64,000 nt of DNA from SG8-30 sp963695155 (GTDB taxonomy: Bacteria > Pseudomonadota > Gammaproteobacteria > Steroidobacterales > Steroidobacteraceae), in the NCBI GenBank assembly GCA_963695155.1, contig CAVOGD010000006.1, positions 434,001 through 498,000 on the forward strand, in the 5' to 3' direction. A program made the position numbers and the translations under genes. Position 1 is the stretch's first letter. Every line of letters starts with the position of its first letter. Below are positions 54,207-62,893 of the stretch, piece by piece. A model generated the notes under the pieces. The model made no database searches, was not told the DNA's origin, and saw nothing but the letters and a program-made list of their open reading frames with translations.

Positions 54207-55760
54207 ATGAGCACGATCCGGCGCGCCCTGCTGAGCACGTCCGACAAGGCCGGCGTTGCCGACCTGGCTACGGCCCTGCACGGGCTCGGCATCGATCTGC
54301 TGTCCACGGGCGGCACGGCCGCGCTGCTGCGCCAGGCGGGGCTGCCGGTACGCGAGGTATCGGACTACACGGGCTTCCCCGAGATCATGGACGGCAGGGT
54401 CAAGACGCTGCACCCGAGGGTGCACGGCGCCTTGCTCGCGCGCCGCGGCACCGATGACGCCGTCCTGCGCGAGCACGGCATCGAGCCGATCGACCTGCTG
54501 GTCGTGAACCTGTATCCGTTCGCACGGACGATCGCCCGGGAAGGCTGCACGCGCGAGGCGGCCATCGAGCAGATTGACGTGGGCGGGCCCGCCATGCTGC
54601 GGGCCGCCGCCAAGAACCACGAGCGGGTCGCGGTGCTGGTGGACCCGGCGGACTATGCGCCCGTGCTCGAGGAACTGCGGGACACCGGCGCACTGGCGGC
54701 CGCCACCCGCCTGCGGCTGGCCGCCAAGGCCTTCGCGCATACCGCGGCCTACGACCATGCCGTCGCCTCCTACCTGGACCTGCAGGGTCCTGCCCCCGCC
54801 TCCTGGCCCGACACCCTGCACCTGACTTTCACGCGGCGGCAGGTCCTTCGCTACGGCGAGAACCCCCACCAGGCGGCCGCGTTCTACGCCGATCCCGGCG
54901 CGTCCGGCGCCGGCATCGCCCAGGCGCGCCAGTTGCAGGGCAAGGAACTGTCCTTCAACAACATCGCGGACGCGGACGCCGCGATGGAGTGCGTGCGGCA
55001 GTACGCCGAGACGGCCTGCGTGATCGTCAAGCACGCCAACCCCTGCGGGGCGGCGGTCGCCGACACGACGTGGACCGCCTACGAGCGCGCCTACCGTACC
55101 GACCCGACCTCGGCCTACGGCGGCATCATCGCCTTCAACCGCGCGGTGGACGAGGCCACGGTCGCCGCCATCCTCGAGCGGCAGTTCATGGAAGTGCTCG
55201 TCGCGCCGGGCGTGGCCGCCGGCGCGCTGGCGCTGCTCGGATCGAAACCCAACGTGCGCGTGCTCGTGACGGGCGATCTCGGGCCGGCGGGGCGCGGGCG
55301 CGACCTCAGGAGCGTGACCGGCGGCCTGCTCGTGCAGGACCGCGACGCCGGCGACTGCGGCAGCGCGGACCTGAAAGTGGTCACCCGCCGCGCGCCGGAA
55401 CCGGGGGAGCTCGCCGACCTGCTGTTCGCGTGGCGCCTCTGCAAATTCGTCAAGTCCAACGCCATCGTCTATGCGCGGGGGGGCGCCACGCTGGGCATCG
55501 GCGCCGGGCAGATGAGCCGCGTCGTATCGAGCCGCGTCGCCGCCCTCAAGGCCGGCGAGGCGGCCCTGGAACTGGCCGGCGCGGTCATGGCCTCGGACGC
55601 ATTCCTGCCGTTTCGCGACGGACTCGACGTCGCCGCCGGGCACGGCATCCGCGCGGTGATACAGCCGGGCGGCTCGCTGCGCGACGCCGAGGTGATCGCC
55701 GCTGCGGACGAGCACGGCGTGGCGATGGTCTTCACCGGCATGCGGCACTTCAGGCACTGA
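54207..55760 (+). CDS. purH: PurH, bifunctional AICAR formyltransferase/IMP cyclohydrolase
   Basis: Catalyses the last two steps of IMP synthesis, 517 residues. The N-terminal IMP cyclohydrolase (MGS-like) domain has LLSTGGTAALLRQAG and KTLHPRVHGALLARR. The C-terminal transformylase has GENPHQAAAFYAD, KHANPCGAAV and the FVKSNAIVYA segment. ATG is preceded by GCGGAGGA at a good distance; a GTG overlapping the fis stop (54156) would add 17 unlikely residues. It lies four bases before purD. Confidence 0.97.
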   Translation: MSTIRRALLSTSDKAGVADLATALHGLGIDLLSTGGTAALLRQAGLPVREVSDYTGFPEIMDGRVKTLHPRVHGALLARRGTDDAVLREHGIEPIDLLVVNLYPFARTIAREGCTREAAIEQIDVGGPAMLRAAAKNHERVAVLVDPADYAPVLEELRDTGALAAATRLRLAAKAFAHTAAYDHAVASYLDLQGPAPASWPDTLHLTFTRRQVLRYGENPHQAAAFYADPGASGAGIAQARQLQGKELSFNNIADADAAMECVRQYAETACVIVKHANPCGAAVADTTWTAYERAYRTDPTSAYGGIIAFNRAVDEATVAAILERQFMEVLVAPGVAAGALALLGSKPNVRVLVTGDLGPAGRGRDLRSVTGGLLVQDRDAGDCGSADLKVVTRRAPEPGELADLLFAWRLCKFVKSNAIVYARGGATLGIGAGQMSRVVSSRVAALKAGEAALELAGAVMASDAFLPFRDGLDVAAGHGIRAVIQPGGSLRDAEVIAAADEHGVAMVFTGMRHFRH

Positions 55761-55764
55761 GCCC

Positions 55765-57045
55765 GTGAAGGCGCTGGTCATCGGCGGCGGTGGACGCGAG
55801 CACGCCCTGGCCTGGAAGCTGGCCGGCTCCGCACGCGTCGACGAGGTGCTGGTGGCGCCGGGCAATGCCGGCACGGCCCTCGAACCCGGCTGCCGCAACG
55901 TCGCGGTGGCGGCCGACGACGTCGCCGGTCTCGTGGCGCTGGCGCGCCGGGAGACCATCGGCCTGACCCTCGTCGGTCCCGAGACGCCGCTGGTCGCCGG
56001 CGTCGTGGATGCCTTCGCCGATGCGGGACTGCCCTGCTTCGGTCCGCGGCGCGCCGCGGCGCGCCTCGAAGGCAGCAAGGTCTTCGCCAAGGAGTTCCTG
56101 GCCCGGCATTCGATTCCGACGGCCCGGCATGCGCGCTACACGCGCGACACCTTCGACCGCCCGGCGATCCGTGCGTGGCGCACGCCGCTGGTCGTCAAGG
56201 CCGACGGGCTGGCGGCGGGCAAGGGCGTGGTGATCGCGGCCACCGCCGCGGAAGCCATCGCGACGGCCGAGTCGATGTTCGGCGGCGCCTTCGGCCCGGC
56301 CGGCGAGACGGTCGTGGTCGAGGACTTCCTCGAGGGCGAGGAAGCGAGCTTCATCGTCATGGTGGACGGCGAGCACGTGCTGCCGCTCGCGACGTCGCAG
56401 GACCACAAGCGGCTGGGCGACGGCGACACCGGACCCAACACGGGCGGCATGGGCGCTTACTCGCCGGCGCCGCTGGTCACGCCCGCGCTGCACGAGCGGA
56501 TCATGCGCGAGGTGATCCAGCCCACCGTGCGCGGGCTGGCCGCCGAGGGCATGCCCTATACCGGCTTCCTGTATGCGGGCCTCATGATCGCCCCGGACGG
56601 CACGCCCAACGTGCTGGAATTCAATTGCCGCTTCGGCGATCCCGAGGCGCAACCGGTCATGGCCCGGCTGCGCTCCGACCTGGCCGGCTTGTGCGAGGCC
56701 GCGCTCGGCGGCCGGCTGCACACCGTCACGGCGGAGTGGGACCCGCGCGCCGCGCTGGGCGTCGTGCTGGCGGCGGAAGGCTACCCCGGCACCGTGCGCA
56801 GCGGCGATCCGATCCTGGGCCTCGAGGCTGCCGCGCGGCTGCCCGGCAAGGTGTTCCATGCCGGCACCCGGCTGGTGGGCGACACGGTCACCACCCACGG
56901 CGGCCGCGTCCTGTGCGCGGTGGGCCTGGGCGACGGCGTGGCGGACGCGAGGCGCGCCGCCTACGCGCTCGCCGACTGCATCAGCTGGCCCGGCCTGCAG
57001 CACCGGCGCGACATCGGCTGGCGGGCGCTCCCGCGGGCCGGCTAA
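55765..57045 (+). CDS. purD: PurD, phosphoribosylamine-glycine ligase
   Basis: ATP-grasp ligase (GAR synthetase) of 426 residues. Motifs are KALVIGGGGREHALAWKL, VVKADGLAAGKGVVIA, DHKRLGDGDTGPNTGGMGAYSPAP and EFNCRFGDPEAQP. GTG start. The purH-purD pair is typical. No PurR-like operator was recognised. Confidence 0.97.
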   Translation: MKALVIGGGGREHALAWKLAGSARVDEVLVAPGNAGTALEPGCRNVAVAADDVAGLVALARRETIGLTLVGPETPLVAGVVDAFADAGLPCFGPRRAAARLEGSKVFAKEFLARHSIPTARHARYTRDTFDRPAIRAWRTPLVVKADGLAAGKGVVIAATAAEAIATAESMFGGAFGPAGETVVVEDFLEGEEASFIVMVDGEHVLPLATSQDHKRLGDGDTGPNTGGMGAYSPAPLVTPALHERIMREVIQPTVRGLAAEGMPYTGFLYAGLMIAPDGTPNVLEFNCRFGDPEAQPVMARLRSDLAGLCEAALGGRLHTVTAEWDPRAALGVVLAAEGYPGTVRSGDPILGLEAAARLPGKVFHAGTRLVGDTVTTHGGRVLCAVGLGDGVADARRAAYALADCISWPGLQHRRDIGWRALPRAG

Positions 57046-57133
57046 AGTTGAGCCGGCCCACGGCCCCGGCCGCACTTTCCGCTATGCTGCGCGCCGGAGC
57101 GGGTCGTGGGGACCCGCGACGGGCACCGCACGC

Positions 57134-57418
57134 ATGAGCCACATCACCATCCGGCGCAGGCACAAGCTCGCGCAGGGCGCGCTGCGCAAGCGCATGTCGC
57201 ACCTCGCCGAGCGCCTGGCCGAGAAGTACGGGGCCGACTGCCGCTGGGACGGCGACGCGGTCCACATCGAGCATTCCAACGTCACCGGCACCGTGCACGT
57301 CGGCAAGGACGAAGTGGTGATCGATGCCCACCTCGGCTTCTTCCTGTCGATGTTCCAGCATCGCGTCGAGGAAGAGATCGCCGGCCTGCTGGACGAGGAA
57401 CTCGGCAGCGCCGTGTGA
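57134..57418 (+). CDS. Polyhydroxyalkanoic acid system family protein
   Basis: Protein of 94 residues of the PHA_gran_rgn family (PF09650): an N-terminal basic amphipathic helix (RRRHKLAQGALRKRMSHLAERLAEKYG), a short beta region (HSNVTGTVHVGKDEVVIDAHLGFFLSMF) and a C-terminal acidic helix. Members are found with PHA genes in some species but are also widespread elsewhere, and the function is not certain. No PHA synthase is in the window. It stands 88 bases after purD and is convergent with the AlkA-like gene. Confidence 0.85.
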   Translation: MSHITIRRRHKLAQGALRKRMSHLAERLAEKYGADCRWDGDAVHIEHSNVTGTVHVGKDEVVIDAHLGFFLSMFQHRVEEEIAGLLDEELGSAV

Positions 57419-57438
57419 GCGGCCCGGCCGGCGCCGGC

Positions 57439-58098
57439 TCAGCGCGCCGCGCGCGTGCCGGCCAGCCGGCCTTCCCTCGACAGGTCCACCGCGCGCCACA
57501 GGTACCACGACGCGGTCGTGCGGTACGGCGCCCAGCGACGCCCGAAATCGTCCAGGGCCTTGGCTGAGGGCAGGCTGCGCTTGCGGTAGGCGAGCCGGTA
57601 GCCATTACGGATCCCGTAGTCGTCCACCGGCAGCACGTCGGGCCTCGCCAGCGTGAACATGAGGAACATCTCGACCGACCAGCGGCCGATGCCGCGCACC
57701 GCCGTCAGCCGCTCGATGATCGCCTCGCTGGACAGCCGCGCCAGGCGGCGCCGGTCCGGGATCGTGCCGTCCAGCGTCTTCGCGGCGATGTCCTTGAGCG
57801 AGGCGGCCTTGGCACGGGAAAAGCCGGCCGCACGCAATGCGTCGTCCGGCGTGGCGAGCAGCTCTTCGGGCGCGGGCAGCCGGCCGTCGCCGTACAGCGC
57901 GAAGAACCTGCCGAGGATCGTGCCGGCCGCCTTGCCGGTCAACTGCTGGTGCGCGACGGCCCGCAGCAATGCCTCGTACGGCGTGCGCCCGCGCACCGGC
58001 TTGATCGTGCACGGCCCGGCGAGGCGCATCAGCCTGCGCATGACCGGGTCGCCGGACAGGTGGCGGCGGGCGGTGGGGTTCATGGGCGGTGCCGTCAT
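57439..58098 (-). CDS. AlkA-like DNA-3-methyladenine glycosylase II
   Basis: HhH-GPD superfamily glycosylase of 219 residues that removes alkylated purines. Helix-hairpin-helix is at VRGIGRWSVEMFLMF; the catalytic Asp is in LPVDDYGIRNG. RAVAHQQLTGKAA is also characteristic. It lacks the N-terminal Ada-type or AlkA beta domain, as in short bacterial members. The ATG at 58098 is chosen; longer readings run into the palindromic repeat upstream. Confidence 0.88.
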   Translation of the reverse strand: MTAPPMNPTARRHLSGDPVMRRLMRLAGPCTIKPVRGRTPYEALLRAVAHQQLTGKAAGTILGRFFALYGDGRLPAPEELLATPDDALRAAGFSRAKAASLKDIAAKTLDGTIPDRRRLARLSSEAIIERLTAVRGIGRWSVEMFLMFTLARPDVLPVDDYGIRNGYRLAYRKRSLPSAKALDDFGRRWAPYRTTASWYLWRAVDLSREGRLAGTRAAR

Positions 58099-58105
58099 CG
58101 TTGGT

Positions 58106-58204
58106 TCGGAGGGGTCAGACCCCAAAGGGGTCAGACCCCCAAAGAGGTCAGACTCCGGCAATGGATCGGGGTCTGACCCGCATGGCGGGTCTGACCCCTC
58201 CGGA
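58106..58204. repeat. REP-like cluster of GGGGTCAGACCCC palindromes
   Basis: Five copies of the palindrome: 58111-58123 and 58127-58139 (GGGGTCAGACCCC), a degenerate one at 58144-58156, and 58168-58179 and 58187-58198 in the opposite orientation (GGGTCTGACCC). The outer copies with flanks (TTCGGAGGGGTCAGACCC at 58106 and GGGTCTGACCCCTCCGGAA ending at 58205) form a long inverted repeat, so the whole element can fold back. It lies between the AlkA-like start and the rho stop. Similar palindromes in other proteobacteria are associated with REP-associated tyrosine transposases; none is encoded here. Confidence 0.85.
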
Positions 58205-58221
58205 AGAACGGCCTGCGGCCC

Positions 58222-59646
58222 CTAGCCGCGCTTCATGGCGTCGAAGAACTCGCCGTTGGTCTTGGTGTCCTTCATCTTGCCGATCAGGAACTCGACCGCC
58301 GCCAGTTCGTCCATCGGGTGCAGCAACTTGCGCAGGATCCACATCTTGCCCAGCTCGTCGGGCGCCGTGATCAACTCCTCCTTGCGCGTGCCGGAGCGGT
58401 TGATGTTGAACGCCGGGTAGACCCGCTTCTCCGCGATGCGCCGGTCGAGGTGGATCTCGCTGTTGCCGGTGCCCTTGAACTCCTCGTAGATCACGTCGTC
58501 CATGCGCGAGCCGGTGTCGATCAGCGCGGTGGCGATGATGGTCAGCGAGCCGCCTTCCTCGACGTTGCGGGCCGCGCCGAAGAAGCGCTTCGGCCTCTGC
58601 AGCGCGTTCGCATCCACGCCGCCGGTCAGCACCTTGCCGGAACTCGGCACCACCGTGTTGTAGGCGCGCGCCAGCCGCGTGATCGAGTCGAGCAGGATCA
58701 CCACGTCGCGCTTGTGCTCCACCAGCCGCTTGGCCTTCTCGATGACCATCTCGGCGACCTGCACGTGCCGGCTGGCCGGCTCGTCGAAGGTCGAGGCGAC
58801 GACCTCGCCGGAGACCGTGCGGGCCATCTCGGTGACTTCCTCGGGCCGCTCGTCGATCAGCAGCACGATCAGGTACACGTCGGGATGGTTGGCCACGATC
58901 GAGGTGGCGATGTTCTGCAGCAGCATCGTCTTGCCGGCCTTGGGCGGCGAGACGATCAGGCCGCGCTGGCCCTTGCCCAGCGGCGACATCAGGTCGATGA
59001 CCCGCGCCGTCAGGTCCTCGGTCGAGCCGTTGCCCCGCTCCAGCTTGAAGCGCTTGGTGGGGTGCAGCGGCGTCAGGTTCTCGAACAGCAGCTTGTGCCG
59101 GCCGCTCTCGGGCGAGTCGAAGTTGATCTCGCCGACCTTGAGCAGCGCGAAGTAACGCTCGCCGTCCTTGGGCGGGCGGATCAGCCCGGAGATCGTGTCG
59201 CCGGTGCGCAGGTTGAAGCGCCGCACCTGCGACGGGCTGACGTAGATGTCGTCGGGGCCCGCCAGGTACGACCCCTCGGCCGAGCGCAGGAACCCGAAAC
59301 CGTCCTGCAGGATCTCCAGCACGCCGTCGCCGTAGATGTCCTCGCCGCCGCGCGCATGCGCCTTGAGGATCGAGAAGATGACTTCCTGCTTGCGCTGCCG
59401 GGCCGTGTTGTCGAGGCCCATCGTCTCGGCCATCTGCACGAGCTCGTGGACCGGCTTCTTCTTCAGCTCGCTGAGGTTCATGGAGCGCCGCGAGGCCGCC
59501 AGCTCCTCGGGCGAGATGATCCCGGTCTCGCCTTCCGCGAAATCGTCCTGCTGCGGCAGGCCTTCCTGCTGGCTCGGCCGGTTGCCGCGGTGACGCCCCT
59601 TGCTGCGGCCGCCGCCACGGGCCTGATTGCCCAGATAGCCCCTCAC
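58222..59646 (-). CDS. rho: Rho, transcription termination factor, with N-terminal extension
   Basis: Hexameric RNA-dependent ATPase and translocase. The standard protein begins at MNLSELKKKPVHELVQMAE (59481) and would have 419 residues. The reading frame extends to a GTG at 59646, overlapping the trxA stop (GTGA), for 474 residues; the extra 55 are Gly/Arg/Gln-rich then acidic (QARGGGRSKGRHRG). Primary RNA site is in DGFGFLRS, Walker A is PPKAGKTMLLQ and Q/R-loop regions are conserved. The coupling favours the longer form, but both starts are possible. Confidence 0.95.
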   Translation of the reverse strand: MRGYLGNQARGGGRSKGRHRGNRPSQQEGLPQQDDFAEGETGIISPEELAASRRSMNLSELKKKPVHELVQMAETMGLDNTARQRKQEVIFSILKAHARGGEDIYGDGVLEILQDGFGFLRSAEGSYLAGPDDIYVSPSQVRRFNLRTGDTISGLIRPPKDGERYFALLKVGEINFDSPESGRHKLLFENLTPLHPTKRFKLERGNGSTEDLTARVIDLMSPLGKGQRGLIVSPPKAGKTMLLQNIATSIVANHPDVYLIVLLIDERPEEVTEMARTVSGEVVASTFDEPASRHVQVAEMVIEKAKRLVEHKRDVVILLDSITRLARAYNTVVPSSGKVLTGGVDANALQRPKRFFGAARNVEEGGSLTIIATALIDTGSRMDDVIYEEFKGTGNSEIHLDRRIAEKRVYPAFNINRSGTRKEELITAPDELGKMWILRKLLHPMDELAAVEFLIGKMKDTKTNGEFFDAMKRG

Positions 59647-59969
59647 AGGTGCTGTTCCAGCAGGGCGGTGAGCTTCGACTTCGCCACCAGGCCGACCTGC
59701 TGGGCCTCCGGCGCACCGTTCTTGAACAGGATCAAGGTCGGGATGCCGCGCACCCCGTACTTGAGCGGGGTCTGGCGGTTATCGTCGATGTTCAGCTTGG
59801 CGATCCTGAGGCGGTCGCCGTATTCGCCGGCGATCTCGTCCAGCAGGGGAGCGATCGCCTTGCAGGGGCCGCACCATTCGGCCCAGAAGTCCAGTAGCAC
59901 TGGGACGTCCGACTTGAGCACGTCCTGTTCGAACGTGTCGTCGGAAGTCTGGATGATCTTGCCGCTCAC
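59643..59969 (-). CDS. trxA: TrxA, thioredoxin 1
   Basis: Cytosolic disulfide reductase of 108 residues with the active site Trp32-Cys33-Gly-Pro-Cys36 and the cis-proline GIPTLILF. It donates electrons to DsbD among others. The GTG at 59969 has a strong AAAGGAGGAG site. Adjacent to rho as in E. coli. Confidence 0.97.
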   Translation of the reverse strand: MSGKIIQTSDDTFEQDVLKSDVPVLLDFWAEWCGPCKAIAPLLDEIAGEYGDRLRIAKLNIDDNRQTPLKYGVRGIPTLILFKNGAPEAQQVGLVAKSKLTALLEQHL

Positions 59970-60268
59970 GCGGTTCTCCTCCTTTCAAGGAAGTGGGGGG
60001 TGGATTGCTCGATACCGAGAATCTGGGCCAGTCACCGGGTCTCGAGTGACGAGTCACTGCCCGATGCGGCACAATACTGTCTGGCGCTTAAACCTAGAGC
60101 TGCCTGTCTTAGAGTACCGGACCGACCAGTGGCCTTGACGCAGCCACCACGATTTGCCGGCTTTGCGCGGATGCTTGCGGGGAACCCGCGATGTTCAGGT
60201 TGCCTTTGTAGCCGGTTGCGCGCCATTTTTCAAGCAGTGAATACACCGAATACACAAGTAGACACCAA
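59970..60268. other. Divergent intergenic region between trxA and rhlB
   Basis: 299 bases without a gene. It contains the heptamer element at 60031-60058 and, on the minus strand, a TATTGT (60079-60074 region) that could be a weak -10 for trxA-rho. Toward rhlB I see an A/T-richer leader (CAATACACAAGTAGACACC-like) just before the GTG, but no clear promoter or riboswitch. Confidence 0.4.
60031..60058. repeat. Second heptamer-type element (GAGTGAC GAGTCAC)
   Basis: AGTGAC-GA-GTCACT (60045-60058) is a perfect inverted repeat made of two GAGTSAC heptamers; the preceding CCAGTCACC (from 60029) matches the arm of the element at 5161. It appears to be a short, degenerate relative of that repeat. Confidence 0.55.
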
Positions 60269-61747
60269 GTGAGCGATCAACTCCTGTCCGAGATGTCCTT
60301 TACCAGCCTGCACCTGCCGGAGTCCGTTGCGCGCGGCATCGCCGACGCCGGCTTCGAGCGCTGCACGCAGATCCAGGCGCGCGCGCTGCCGCGCGCGCTG
60401 TCCGGACTCGACGTGGCCGGCCAGGCCCAGACCGGCACCGGCAAGACGGCCGCGTTCCTGATCGCCATCTTCGCGCGCCTGCTGCGCAACCCGCCGGCGC
60501 CGGACCGCCCCACCTCTTCGCCCCGCGCGCTGGTGCTGGCGCCGACCCGCGAGCTGGCCCTGCAGATCCACCACGATGCCGAGGTCCTCGCGCAGTACAC
60601 CGGCCTCACGCTCGGGCTGGCCTACGGTGGCGTGGATTACGACAAGCAGCGCCGCCAGATCGCGTCCGGCGTGGACCTGCTGATCGGCACCCCGGGCCGG
60701 CTCATCGACTACTTCAAGCAGCACGTGTTCGACCTGCGCCATGCCGAGGTGCTGGTCGTGGACGAGGCCGACCGCATGTTCGACCTGGGCTTCATCCGCG
60801 ACATCCGCTACCTGCTGCACAGGATGCCGCCCCCCGACCAGCGGCTCAGCATGCTGTTCTCCGCGACCCTGGCGCAGCGCGTCCTGGAACTCGCCTACGA
60901 GCACATGAACGATCCCGAGCTGATCCGGATCGAGTCCGAGCGGATCACCGTCGACCGGGTGCGCCAGACCATCTACTTCCCGTCCATGGAGGAGAAGGCG
61001 CCGCTGCTGGTGCACCTGCTGCGCAGCAAGGAAGCCACGCGCTCGATGGTGTTCGTCAACACCAAGCGCGTCGCCGAGTACCTCGAGCGCAAGCTGCGGG
61101 CCAACGGCATCGTGGCCGCGGCGATGTCCGGCGACGTGCCGCAGGCGCGCCGCCAGCGCATGTTGCGGGACTTCCACGGCGGCAAGCTCGAGGTGCTGGT
61201 CGCCACCGACGTGGCCGCACGCGGCCTGCACATTCCGGACGTCAGCCACGTCTTCAACTACGACCTGCCGCAGGACCCCGAGGACTACGTGCACCGCATC
61301 GGCCGCACGGCGCGCGCCGGCGCCACCGGCGACGCGGTCAGCTTCGGCTGCGAGAACTACGTGGTGACCCTGCCTGACATCGAGTCGTTCATCGGCCACA
61401 AGCTGCCGGTTTCCAGCTTCGAGCCGCACGACCTGCCCGAGGTGAAATCGGCGACCAGCGTGCCGCGGCACAAGGACACGCAGTCCTGGCTCGAGCGCGG
61501 CGGCGGTGGCGGCAGCCGCGGCGGTGGCGGCGGCGGCAGCCGCGGCGGCGGCGGCGGCGGCAAGCGCCCGGCGCCTGCGCGGCGGGGCGGCGGCCCGCGC
61601 CGGCCGGCGGCACCGGCACCGGCGCCGGCGCCAGCAGCCGAGGCTGCGAAACCCGCCGACGGCGGCGCAGCGCCGGCGCGCAAGAAGCGGCGGCGGCGGC
61701 GGCGCGGCTCCGGGCCGCGGGGCGGCCAGCCCCCTGCCAAGTCCTGA
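60269..61747 (+). CDS. rhlB: RhlB-like DEAD-box RNA helicase with Gly/Arg-rich tail
   Basis: ATP-dependent RNA helicase of 492 residues. Q motif FERCTQIQARALP, Walker A AQTGTGKTAAF, DEAD box VVDEADRMFDLGF, SAT and HRIGRTARAG are present. The core ends near residue 405. A tail of glycine blocks with Ser-Arg spacers (411-434), an Ala/Pro stretch and an Arg/Lys run (about 470-477) resembles RGG-type RNA-binding tails. Proximity to rho and trxA matches the E. coli rhlB-trxA-rho neighbourhood. GTG start. Confidence 0.93.
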   Translation: MSDQLLSEMSFTSLHLPESVARGIADAGFERCTQIQARALPRALSGLDVAGQAQTGTGKTAAFLIAIFARLLRNPPAPDRPTSSPRALVLAPTRELALQIHHDAEVLAQYTGLTLGLAYGGVDYDKQRRQIASGVDLLIGTPGRLIDYFKQHVFDLRHAEVLVVDEADRMFDLGFIRDIRYLLHRMPPPDQRLSMLFSATLAQRVLELAYEHMNDPELIRIESERITVDRVRQTIYFPSMEEKAPLLVHLLRSKEATRSMVFVNTKRVAEYLERKLRANGIVAAAMSGDVPQARRQRMLRDFHGGKLEVLVATDVAARGLHIPDVSHVFNYDLPQDPEDYVHRIGRTARAGATGDAVSFGCENYVVTLPDIESFIGHKLPVSSFEPHDLPEVKSATSVPRHKDTQSWLERGGGGGSRGGGGGGSRGGGGGGKRPAPARRGGGPRRPAAPAPAPAPAAEAAKPADGGAAPARKKRRRRRRGSGPRGGQPPAKS

Positions 61748-61780
61748 GCCGGGAGCGGCGCCCGACCCCATGGACTGCGC

Positions 61781-62582
61781 ATGACCGGCGACCTGCCCCA
61801 GTTGCTGCACGACACCGTGGCGCTCGCGCGCGAGGCGGGCCGGGCCGTGCTCGGCGTGTACGCCTCCTCGTTCACGGTGCAGGCCAAGGAGGACGCGTCG
61901 CCACTGACCGAGGCCGACCTGCGTTCGCAGGAGATCCTGTTGCGCGGACTGAAGCGGCTCGCGCCGGAGGTGCCGGTCCTGTCCGAGGAAGCGGAGGCCG
62001 CGCCGCACGCCAAGCGCGCCCGCTGGGACTGGCTGTGGGTCGTGGATCCGCTGGACGGCACGCGCGAGTTCGTGCAGCGCAACGGCGAGTTCACCGTCAA
62101 CGTGGCGCTGGTGCACGGCAACCGGCCGGTACTCGGCGTCGTGCATGCCCCGGTGCTGCAACAGGACTACTACGCCTGCGAAGGCTACGGCGCTTTCCGC
62201 AGTACCGCCGACGAGGCCGGCCGGCCGCTGAAGGTGACGCTGCCTGCCGCGCAGCCCGTGCGCGTCGTCGGCAGCCGGTCGCATCGAGGCTCCTCGCTGG
62301 ATGCGTTCCTGGGCGCGGCTGGGTCCGCACGAGCTGGTGGCGGTCGGCAGCTCACTGAAGTTCTGCCTGCTCGCCGAGGGCGGCGCCGACGTCTACCCCA
62401 GGCTCGGCCCGACCAGCGAGTGGGACACGGCCGCCGGGCAGTGCGTCCTCGAGCAGGCCGGCGGCCAGGTCGTGGACCTCGCCGGGCAGCCGCTGCGGTA
62501 CAACGCGCGCGCCACGCTGCTGAACCCGCATTTCATCGCCTTTGCGGACCCGCGGATCGACTGGCGGGCGCTGGCCGCATGA
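61781..62582 (+). CDS. cysQ: CysQ-like 3'(2'),5'-bisphosphate nucleotidase - reading frame broken by +1 shift
   Basis: Inositol-monophosphatase-fold phosphatase that removes the 3' phosphate of PAP. The first frame holds the metal-binding ASPLTEADLRSQEILLRGL, LSEEAE and VVDPLDGTREFVQRNGEFTVN. After VVGSRSHRGSSLDAFL, at 62311-62313, homology jumps to the next frame: LGPHELVAVGSSLKFCLLAEG, TSEWDTAAGQCVLEQAGG and the end at 62582. Removing one G of GGG 62311-62313 restores SSLDAFLARLGPHEL. All catalytic motifs survive, favouring a sequencing error. The stop overlaps the next start (ATGA). Confidence 0.86.
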
Positions 62583-62893
62583 GCTGGACGGTCTTTGGCG
62601 GGATCACCGCATTGATCCTGGCCGCGTGGGGCTTTCACGCCAGCCTGGCCGCGCGTGAAACGGCGAACCGGTTTGCGATCGACACCTGCAAGCGGGCCGA
62701 GGTGCAGCTGCTGGACGGCACCGTGTCATTGCTGCGGATGGGGCTGGCGCGCGCGGCGGACGGGGGCTGGACGCTGCGCCGCACCTATGTCTTCGACTAT
62801 TCCGAGGACGGCTGCAGCCGGCTCCGCGGCTTCGTGGTGCTGAGCGGACTGCAGCTCGAAAGCGTGGGGCTCGCGCTCAGGGCCGGCACGTGA
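62579..62893 (+). CDS. DUF3301 membrane-anchored protein
   Basis: Protein of 104 residues. One N-terminal membrane helix (FGGITALILAAWGFHASLAA) is followed by the DUF3301 core: FAIDTCKRAEVQLLDGTVSL and TLRRTYVFDYSEDG. Function unknown; often next to cysQ or nudix genes. It overlaps both neighbours by four bases (ATGA and GTGA). Confidence 0.85.
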   Translation: MSWTVFGGITALILAAWGFHASLAARETANRFAIDTCKRAEVQLLDGTVSLLRMGLARAADGGWTLRRTYVFDYSEDGCSRLRGFVVLSGLQLESVGLALRAGT

